Translations under genes and position numbers: made by a program | Assembly (NCBI GenBank): GCA_900321365.1 | Contig: ONVT01000110.1 | Location: 1 to 13,134 of the forward strand | Direction: 5' to 3' | Source: an uncultured Eubacteriales bacterium | GTDB lineage: Bacteria; Bacillota_A; Clostridia; Lachnospirales; Lachnospiraceae | Length of the DNA stretch: 13,134 bases | The notes under the pieces: generated by a model | Databases searched by the model: none | Told to the model about the DNA's origin: nothing | What the model saw: only the letters and a program-made list of their open reading frames with translations | Part shown: piece after piece, positions 7,275 to 13,134 of the stretch | How the letters are laid out: each line of letters starts with the position of its first letter | How positions within the stretch are numbered: position 1 is the first letter of the stretch

Positions 7275-7290
7275 TTCCCGGCCGCGGGAA
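7275..7290 (+). other. Small GC-rich hairpin after the transketolase genes
   Basis: TTCCCG (7275-7280) pairs with CGGGAA (7285-7290) around GCCG. Just before it, CGGGG (7248-7252) can pair with CCCCG (7259-7263). The bases after them are not T-rich. These may contribute to transcript ending or protect the 3' end. Confidence 0.35.
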
Positions 7291-7309
7291 TATTACCCTG
7301 ATCTGTTGA

Positions 7310-7356
7310 GAATCCCCGCCTGTGAAAGCTGTAAATGCTTTCACAGGCGGGGATTC
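7310..7356. terminator. Perfect 20-bp stem-loop between convergent genes
   Basis: Bases 7310-7329 and 7337-7356 are exact reverse complements around a 7-base loop (TGTAAAT). The lower half of the stem is GC-rich and the upper half reads TGTGAAAGC. It starts 30 bases beyond the araB stop and 72 bases beyond the transketolase stop, so it could end transcripts from both sides. Neither side has a T-run, so if it works as a terminator it is not the standard intrinsic type. Blocking RNA decay from either direction is an alternative. Confidence 0.5.
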
Positions 7357-7385
7357 CTGACAAGAAGCGTCTATATCCCCGCGGA

Positions 7386-9020
7386 TCAGCTCTTAAGGTC
7401 TCTGAGTTCCTTCAGGATACGCATCTTCCGCGGGTTGAAACACTCCACCAGCTCCTCGTACAGTCCGTAAAGACGATCATAGACCTGAGCATGCCCGGGA
7501 TCCGGAAGACAGACTTCATCCTTCAGCCTGGCAAGAGCTTCCGCCGCCTGAGCGACACTGGCAAAGCCGCCTGCCTCCTCTCCTGCTGCGGCCGCCGCGT
7601 ACATCGCACTGCCCAGCGCCGCTGTCTGGTCAGACGCTGAGATCCTGATCGGACGGTTCAGAACATCCGTGAAGATGCGCAGCACAAGAGGATTCTTCTC
7701 CGCGATTCCGCCGCTCACGATCACCTCGTCCACCACCGCTCCGGACTTCATGAATTCTTCCATGATCATCCTTGTCCCGTAAGCAGTAGCTTCGATCAGG
7801 GCGCGGTAGATCTCCTCCGGTCTTGTCTGAAGAGTAAGCCCGACAAGCACTCCTGAAAGATCTCCATTTACATAAGGCGTCTTGTTTCCGTTCCACCAGT
7901 CAAGGGCAAGCAGGCCTGATTCACCAGGCTTCAGCTTCTGCGCCTTCTCAGACAGAACCTGATGAAGATTTACGCCATAAGAAGCCGGGACAAAACCGTC
8001 CACAAACCATCCGTACATATCCCCCACAGCGGCAAGTCCCGCCTCCAGGGAATAATACCCCGGCATGATGGCCCCCTTCACCGCGCCGACCACTCCGTTT
8101 GAAGCGTATGGATGATCCGATAGCAGGAGTTCCACGCTGGAGGTTCCAAGCACCAGCATCATCTGTCCTTTCCGGCAGATCCCGCTTCCGGGCATGCCGG
8201 CATGAGAATCAATGATACTTGCTCCAACCGCGATTCCCGGGGCAAGCCCCAGCATGTCTGCCCACTCAGTCGTCAGATACCCGATGCATCCCCCGGCAGG
8301 ACAGATTTCTCCGCGGAGCTTCTCCTCCACCAGGTTCTCCAGCCCGGGATCCAGCTCCATCAGCAGTTCCTTCGGAAGATATCCTTCTTCCGGTGTCCAC
8401 ATAGCCTTGTACGCTGCCATATTCCCGGAGCGGCGAAGCTGACCGGTCAGGTTCCAGGTCAGCCAGTCCCCGGCCTCAAGAAAAACCGAAGCCGCCCTGT
8501 ACACCTCCGGATCCTCCCTCAGAACCTGCAGGATCTTCGGGAGCAGCAGCTCCGGAGAGATGGCTCCGCCAAAGCGCGGCTCGTCAATCATTCCCTTTCG
8601 GGTCAGAAGGTCATTGATCTCGTCTGCCTGTGCCTGGGCGCCGTGATGCTTCCACAGCTTTGTATAGGCATGCGGCCGGAACCGGAACTGCTCCAGAGCG
8701 CTGAGCGTTCTCCCCTGCTCATCCGCCGCGACTACGGTACATGATGTAAAGTCAATCGAAAGGCCGATCACGTCCTCCTTCGAAACGCCGGAAGTTTCCA
8801 TCACTTCCCGGACCGTTTTCTTCAGCGCGAGGATATAATCTTCCGCATCCTCAAGCGCCCACGCGTCCGGAAGGCGCGTCCCGTCCGGCAGGCTCCGGTC
8901 CATCACGGCATGCGGATATGCCATCGTCGCCGACGCAGCCACGCTTCCGTCCTGACAGTTCATCAGAACACTGCGTGCGCTCAGAGTCCCATAGTCAATT
9001 CCCAAAGTGTATCTGCTCAT
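7386..9020 (-). CDS. araB: L-ribulokinase (FGGY family)
   Basis: ATP-dependent cytosolic kinase making L-ribulose 5-phosphate, second step of L-arabinose use; AraB enzymes also accept other 2-ketopentoses. The 544 residues fit the family. AraB-like features are LGIDYGTLSARSVL (6-19), YPHAVMDRSLPDG (35-47), IDFTSC (89-94), HAYTKLWKHHGAQ (117-129), the catalytic-Asp motif IIDSHAG (269-275, Asp271), LGTSSVE (291-297), LDWWNGN (373-379), LIEATAYGTR (408-417) and SGGIAEKNP (436-444). The frame stays open upstream to a GTG at 9053 and an ATG at 9035, neither preceded by a Shine-Dalgarno. The ATG at 9020 follows AAAGAG and starts directly at the conserved first strand. It is 65 bases downstream of the PAS/EAL gene. 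No isomerase (araA) or epimerase (araD) is in the window. Confidence 0.93.
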   Translation of the reverse strand: MSRYTLGIDYGTLSARSVLMNCQDGSVAASATMAYPHAVMDRSLPDGTRLPDAWALEDAEDYILALKKTVREVMETSGVSKEDVIGLSIDFTSCTVVAADEQGRTLSALEQFRFRPHAYTKLWKHHGAQAQADEINDLLTRKGMIDEPRFGGAISPELLLPKILQVLREDPEVYRAASVFLEAGDWLTWNLTGQLRRSGNMAAYKAMWTPEEGYLPKELLMELDPGLENLVEEKLRGEICPAGGCIGYLTTEWADMLGLAPGIAVGASIIDSHAGMPGSGICRKGQMMLVLGTSSVELLLSDHPYASNGVVGAVKGAIMPGYYSLEAGLAAVGDMYGWFVDGFVPASYGVNLHQVLSEKAQKLKPGESGLLALDWWNGNKTPYVNGDLSGVLVGLTLQTRPEEIYRALIEATAYGTRMIMEEFMKSGAVVDEVIVSGGIAEKNPLVLRIFTDVLNRPIRISASDQTAALGSAMYAAAAAGEEAGGFASVAQAAEALARLKDEVCLPDPGHAQVYDRLYGLYEELVECFNPRKMRILKELRDLKS

Positions 9021-9040
9021 CTTTTTCTCTTTCATAATGC

Positions 9041-9078
9041 TTACAATCCACACCCGCGGGGTGGCAGGGGGCTTGTAA
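9041..9078. other. Nested inverted repeats between the EAL gene and araB
   Basis: TTACAA (9041-9046) and TTGTAA (9073-9078) enclose CACCC (9051-9055) and GGGTG (9059-9063). They lie just upstream of the araB start and just after the stop of the preceding gene. This could be a folded leader that limits read-through into araB or a site for a sugar-responsive regulator. No T-run follows on the minus strand, and no -35/-10 pair is clear. Confidence 0.35.
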
Positions 9079-9085
9079 CGTGGGA

Positions 9086-12000
9086 TCAGCTTCCCTGTCC
9101 AATGTCGTATACAGCGATGACGACAATCCTCCTGTCGTCCTCGATCCGCGACACCTTCATCCTCACACAGAACGTTCTTCCATTCTTGATTCTGCGGTAG
9201 GTCAGCTCATACACTCCTGAACGGTCCAGAACGTCTCTGAGAAAGTCCCTGTTCATCGCATGGACAAACGCTGCCTGATCCTCCGGATGTACAAACAGCT
9301 TCGCGTCCCTCTCACAGCCCTCGAAGAAGTCAGATCCCCGCCTCGCCTGAGTAAGAACGCCAAGATCATCGTCCGTGTTGTATTCAATGAACTCATCTGT
9401 GTCTATATTGACGTAATACAGGTCCGTGCAGTCCCGTGCCAGAGAATACGCGATGTGGGAATAGAGAATTCCCGCCTCATCCAGATCCTGCTCCTTTGTA
9501 AAGAGCCTGCTTACGCCGAGGATGAGCTTTTCTCCGTCATCCTCTTTGATCAACGCGGCCCTCAGGGTGAGCGGCACATACTTTCCATTCATCAGCAGCC
9601 GGTAATTGTGGAAAAAGAGTCCGTTCTTCCGAATCTCCTTCAGCATGTTTTCCTTCGTGAGTACTTTCAGATGACGTTGTATATCTTCCGGATAAATGTT
9701 GTCATACGAATCCTTTTTCACCTGGGTAAAGAACGCCTCGCCCTGCTTCGTCAGCCCCAGCCGGTCATACTCTTTTGAAGAATTGTATTCCAGAAAATGC
9801 TCTGTCTCAACATCGACCAGATACAGGGCGATGTAGCGCCCTGCAAGCGCGGCGATCCGCCCCAGCGCGGTTTTTTCCTGCCTGAGCCTCTTGTCCTCTT
9901 CCTGCAGCTTCATCTGTGCGTCAATGATGCTGATTCCTATGATGAGGCGGTTTCCGCCCTGCATCCTGGTAATCTTCATATTGACATACATGGGTTCCCC
10001 TGTGTCAATCAGCCTGTATGTGGTTGTGAAAGCACCCTGCGTATCCAGTTCATGGAGGACATTATCCCTGGTAAACCATTTCAGGAAAGTCTCCCTGTCA
10101 TCCTCGAAGATACGGATCATCGCATCGCGCCTGGCTGATTCAAAGAAATCCATTCCATGCCGTACGGCAGACAGCTCCTCGCCGCCGACCCGGGAAGAGT
10201 ATTCGTCATATTCGTTTGTGTCCAGATCGATCACAAAGATATTGTAGTAGTCAGCCGCAAGTGATTTCGCTATGTCTACATAAGTGGTTCTGTCATCCGG
10301 CTCTGTGATGGAAAGCACGGCCACCACAACCGCGGCGCTTCCCGTGACCGGGTTGACGCCGATCCGGCTCACAAAGGTATGTACCACCGAATCATCCGGC
10401 AGCTTCTCATCAAAAAATGCGCGGTCCCCATTCTCGCAGCACTGTCTGACTACAGCAACAAACTTTTCTCCATATCCGATCGGTGCATTTCCATATTCCG
10501 TAAGCGCTTCCAGCATATCAATATGGAACGAATGCGATATAAAATCCTGGTAAGAACGGTTGCTTCTCACATATCTGGCCCTGTCATCCTTCACTTCCAG
10601 GATTGCGATCGGAATCGTATCAAAAGCCTTCTGCAGCGCATTTTCATTCTCACTGGTAATGACTCCGAGGTCAAAAAGATTCACCCGTCCAATACTTTCA
10701 TAGTAATCGGATTCCTCCGGATTCTCGTTTTCTATCAGGGTGCCGCTCTGCTTCCTCTCCAGGATTGTCTCGAACGGTATCGGCCTGCTGTAGTAGAACC
10801 CCTGCAGCTTCGAGCAGCCGATTTCCTTCAGGAACCTGGCCTGGGATTCTGTTTCAACGCCCTCACAGACGGTATCCACTCCCAGTGCGGTCGCCATTCT
10901 CATCAGCTCAGTCAGGATGATCTTCCCTTCTTTTCCCTCATCCAGTTTTCGCATGAAGCTCATATCAAATTTGATCAGGTCAAACTTGATGCTCTGCAGG
11001 ACATCCAGGGAGGAATATCCGCTGCCGAAGTCATCCATCCACACAGGAAAACCAAGTTCCCTGAAACGATGAACCTTGTCCTTCATAAATTCAAAATCAC
11101 TGCCAATGACACTCTCCGTGATCTCAATGGTGATCCTGTCACGGTCTATTCCGGCAGCGTCTACCCTGCTCCGGATTTCCTCCACAATATCGCAGGCCTC
11201 AAAGTCGGAACGGGACAGGTTAATGGAGTGGGGAATGATGTCAAAGCCGTTTTCTTTCTGAATCCGGATCATCTCGAGGATCCGGTCAAGCATATATAGA
11301 TCGAGCTTGTAGATCAGGCCGCTCTGCTCAAGTACGGGGATAAACTCCCCGGGGGACATCATTCCTTTCTCCGGATCAATCCATCTCGCAAGCGCCTCAA
11401 CATCGCAGACCCTCCCATTGACGATCCGGATGATTGGCTGAAGGTAAACCTGTATCCACTTCTCCCGGATCGCGGTATCAAGGGTCTCAATCACATATTG
11501 TTTCTGCAGGGTGTCTTCCCTGAGAGAGGTGCTGTAATAGCTGTATCCGGAAACGTAGGAGCCTTTCAGGGTACTGCAGGCGAGTTTCGCCCCGTCGCAG
11601 GCCGAGGAGACGTGAACATCTTCCACACGGTAAGGATAGATACCCACATTGACAGGCGGCGTTTTTCCTCCGTACAGCTCTCCAAAAGCGTGGAAAATGT
11701 CTTTCAGCTTCTCTTCAATTCCATCTTCTTCCGCTATTACCGCAAAATGATCTGCTCCGATGCGGCAGCTGTTTTCGTTGCTGAACGATTCTACAAGCAG
11801 CCTCGCGAAAGACTTCAGCATTCTGTTGCCTTCCGCAAAGCCGTACTTCGAGTTGAAGAATTTCATGCCGCTGAAATCGATATAAAGCAGCACCGGATGG
11901 CCGTCCTTTTCCTGAATCGCCTTTTTCCACGCTTCAGCAAGCTCAAAGAAATAAGACATGTTCGGCAGGCCGGTCAGATCATCATAGCGGGCAGTTCTTA

Positions 12001-12463
12001 CGATACTCTGCTCGTGGAGCGCGTTGCTCAGTGTTCTGGTTATCTCGAAACCTGACTCTGCGGCTCCCTCCACATAGATTCCTTCATCCGTATACCACAC
12101 CTGGGCAAGCCGTGTTCCATCCTCCATATACACATGCTCACCCTTCGCGTGGACGATCATATAGTCAGAAGTACCCCGTATCTTTGTCCGGTAGACCACA
12201 TCATACGTGCCGCCCTCCGTCGCAAAACGGACAGCGTCATCAGCGATCCGGGCCACATCATCAGGATGGTCATTCCTGTACATGTCATTGTCCATGTCAT
12301 AGATGGCACTGGCCCTGTCATCCTTGTAGCCGAACAGGTCACAGAAACCATCAGACAGAAGAAGCGTCACCACCCGTTTGTCAATGAACTGGTAGATGGC
12401 AAACGGCTGGCGCAGGCTTTCCAGTGCTGACCGTTTTTCTTCTGGAAAGACATATCTTTTCAT
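9086..12463 (-). CDS. PAS / degenerate GGDEF / EAL protein with tandem C-terminal PAS-like modules
   Basis: Probable cytosolic c-di-GMP phosphodiesterase: 1125 residues with no signal peptide or membrane helix. Domain order is a PAS-like domain (about 10-130); a GGDEF domain opening with DDLTGLPN (161-168), whose signature is GADHF (236-240), so diguanylate cyclase activity is doubtful; an EAL domain (about 330-570); a PAS-like domain (about 612-720); then three related modules (731-848, 869-986, 1004-1121) with a charged helix at 849-868. The EAL site looks complete: EALAR (356-360), NLS (415-417), EITE (447-450), DDFGSGYSS (477-485), K498, EGVE (534-537) and QGF (554-556). The start at 12463 has only a weak AGAAG-like ribosome binding site. 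It follows the aldolase gene by 32 bases and precedes araB by 65. The signals sensed are unknown. Confidence 0.92.
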   Translation of the reverse strand: MKRYVFPEEKRSALESLRQPFAIYQFIDKRVVTLLLSDGFCDLFGYKDDRASAIYDMDNDMYRNDHPDDVARIADDAVRFATEGGTYDVVYRTKIRGTSDYMIVHAKGEHVYMEDGTRLAQVWYTDEGIYVEGAAESGFEITRTLSNALHEQSIVRTARYDDLTGLPNMSYFFELAEAWKKAIQEKDGHPVLLYIDFSGMKFFNSKYGFAEGNRMLKSFARLLVESFSNENSCRIGADHFAVIAEEDGIEEKLKDIFHAFGELYGGKTPPVNVGIYPYRVEDVHVSSACDGAKLACSTLKGSYVSGYSYYSTSLREDTLQKQYVIETLDTAIREKWIQVYLQPIIRIVNGRVCDVEALARWIDPEKGMMSPGEFIPVLEQSGLIYKLDLYMLDRILEMIRIQKENGFDIIPHSINLSRSDFEACDIVEEIRSRVDAAGIDRDRITIEITESVIGSDFEFMKDKVHRFRELGFPVWMDDFGSGYSSLDVLQSIKFDLIKFDMSFMRKLDEGKEGKIILTELMRMATALGVDTVCEGVETESQARFLKEIGCSKLQGFYYSRPIPFETILERKQSGTLIENENPEESDYYESIGRVNLFDLGVITSENENALQKAFDTIPIAILEVKDDRARYVRSNRSYQDFISHSFHIDMLEALTEYGNAPIGYGEKFVAVVRQCCENGDRAFFDEKLPDDSVVHTFVSRIGVNPVTGSAAVVVAVLSITEPDDRTTYVDIAKSLAADYYNIFVIDLDTNEYDEYSSRVGGEELSAVRHGMDFFESARRDAMIRIFEDDRETFLKWFTRDNVLHELDTQGAFTTTYRLIDTGEPMYVNMKITRMQGGNRLIIGISIIDAQMKLQEEDKRLRQEKTALGRIAALAGRYIALYLVDVETEHFLEYNSSKEYDRLGLTKQGEAFFTQVKKDSYDNIYPEDIQRHLKVLTKENMLKEIRKNGLFFHNYRLLMNGKYVPLTLRAALIKEDDGEKLILGVSRLFTKEQDLDEAGILYSHIAYSLARDCTDLYYVNIDTDEFIEYNTDDDLGVLTQARRGSDFFEGCERDAKLFVHPEDQAAFVHAMNRDFLRDVLDRSGVYELTYRRIKNGRTFCVRMKVSRIEDDRRIVVIAVYDIGQGS
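9101..10273 (-). repeat. Three tandem copies of a PAS-like module within the EAL protein
   Basis: Residues 731-848, 869-986 and 1004-1121 are each 118 long and share a pattern: an LA pair, V(D/N)-x-(D/E)-T-x-(E/H)-(F/Y) then EY(S/N), a G-x-x-FF, a (R/K)D-(A/S) start to an acidic helix, a late Y-R near the middle and a final hydrophobic strand. The copies are clearly diverged, so the duplications are old and not a recent DNA-level repeat. Copies 1 and 2 are joined by a short charged helix. Confidence 0.75.
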
Positions 12464-12495
12464 AATGAATCACTTCTTTCAATGACTTTTCTTTC

Positions 12496-13134
12496 TTACG
12501 CGAAATGGCTCAGCTTCAGTCTCTCTTTCATATGCTCAATCAGCGCTTCCTGCGCAGGCACGGACATGTCGAGGACATCCGTATATTCATCCTTCTCATG
12601 CTCCTTTACGAAGCTCGCAATAGCCCTGTAGTAAGCCCACAGATAATTCGTCCCGTAATTGAACTTGTTGATACCCCTGGAAAATGCCACCTCCAGCTGG
12701 TCGTCCGGGATCCCGCTTCCGCCGTGAAGCACAAGCGCAAGGCCGTCCGTCGCAGCATGGATCGCATCCAGGCGGTCGATGTCCAGGTGAGGCGTCCCTT
12801 TGTAGAAGCCGTGAGCATTGCCAATCGCGATTGCCAGAAGGTCGACTCCGGAATCCTCATAGAATTGCTTTGCAGCCTCCGGCCTGGTATAGAGATCCAG
12901 GTCTGATCCCGCGTCCTCCGACGCCAGCCCGACATGTCCGATCTCACCCTCGACCGCGATACCGCGCGCGTGCATCTCATCCGTGATGACCTTCGTCTTC
13001 TGCGCATTTTCCTCAAGGGAAAGCTCCGATCCGTCATACATGACAGAGGTGAATCCGGCGTCAGCAGCGCGGCGGATCTCCTCATAGGTATAGCAGTGAT
13101 CCAGATGCAGCCCGACAGGAACCTTCACTTCCGA
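12496..13134 (-). CDS. Class II ketose-bisphosphate aldolase (5' end outside window)
   Basis: Zinc-dependent aldolase of the fructose/tagatose-bisphosphate (FbaA/GatY/KbaY) group, cleaving a ketose bisphosphate to dihydroxyacetone phosphate and an aldehyde. The frame is open to the window edge. The GTG at 13128 is probably an internal Val, and about 75-85 N-terminal residues are missing. Counting from that Val, HLDHC (8-12) holds the catalytic Asp and a zinc His, VEGEIGHVG (59-67) the acidic loop, GNAHGFYKG (98-106) and LHGGSGIPD (133-141) the other zinc His residues and glycine loop. The phosphate-binding stretch reads INKFNYGTN (152-160) where many family members have KINVxTD, so it belongs to a divergent branch and substrate choice between fructose and tagatose forms is open. 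It ends 32 bases before the PAS/EAL gene and is likely cotranscribed with it. Confidence 0.9.
   Translation of the reverse strand, partial: SEVKVPVGLHLDHCYTYEEIRRAADAGFTSVMYDGSELSLEENAQKTKVITDEMHARGIAVEGEIGHVGLASEDAGSDLDLYTRPEAAKQFYEDSGVDLLAIAIGNAHGFYKGTPHLDIDRLDAIHAATDGLALVLHGGSGIPDDQLEVAFSRGINKFNYGTNYLWAYYRAIASFVKEHEKDEYTDVLDMSVPAQEALIEHMKERLKLSHFA

Noticed and set aside
9021..9053. Upstream GTG (9053) or ATG (9035) as the araB start
   Set aside because: Neither has a Shine-Dalgarno, the GTG lies within the dyad at 9041-9078, and the added residues precede the first conserved strand of the kinase.
10379..11299. A 306-codon open frame antisense to the EAL domain
   Set aside because: The minus-strand frame encodes an EAL domain with all key residues, so the antisense frame is a shadow.
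1..13134. CRISPR arrays, defence genes, insertion sequences or phage remnants
   Set aside because: No spaced direct repeats, transposase or integrase motifs, or target-site duplications were seen; the genes are metabolic, transport and signalling genes.

Overview
The window looks like chromosomal DNA of an anaerobic, fermentative Firmicute, most likely a Lachnospiraceae member. The grounds are a mid-50s GC content by eye, AAGGAG-type ribosome binding sites, a class I Pta with AckA, a transketolase split into two genes, and a GGDEF/EAL protein with PAS-like modules of a style I associate with that family. The genus cannot be fixed from this sequence. I see no RNA genes, insertion sequences, phage genes, CRISPR array or attachment sites.

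Left part (1-5301). A possible fragment of a + strand gene and a long hairpin with a T-run open the window. A minus-strand gene for a 12-helix MMPL/RND-type exporter follows (160-2595). Upstream of it lie an operator-like palindrome and the probable terminator of the acetate operon. pta (4151-5146) and ackA (2811-4007) form a minus-strand pta-ackA unit that converts acetyl-CoA to acetate plus ATP. It is driven by a well-formed promoter at 5273-5301 and has a stem-loop between the two genes.

Middle (5302-7385). Diverging from pta on the + strand are two overlapping genes for the N- and C-terminal halves of transketolase (5455-6294 and 6297-7238). They converge on the right-hand block across a spacer holding a perfect 20-bp stem-loop.

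Right part (7386-13134). Three minus-strand genes follow one another with short gaps: a class II ketose-bisphosphate aldolase cut by the window edge, a 1125-residue PAS/GGDEF/EAL protein, and an L-ribulokinase (AraB). They may form one operon. This would place a c-di-GMP phosphodiesterase between two sugar-phosphate enzymes.

Taken together, AraB would feed pentose phosphates to transketolase, the aldolase would handle ketose bisphosphates, and Pta-AckA would take acetyl-CoA to acetate for ATP. The most unusual item is the EAL protein. It has a degenerate GGDEF site (GADHF), an apparently complete EAL active site, and a C-terminal tail of one PAS-like domain plus three tandem copies of a related module with no output domain after them.
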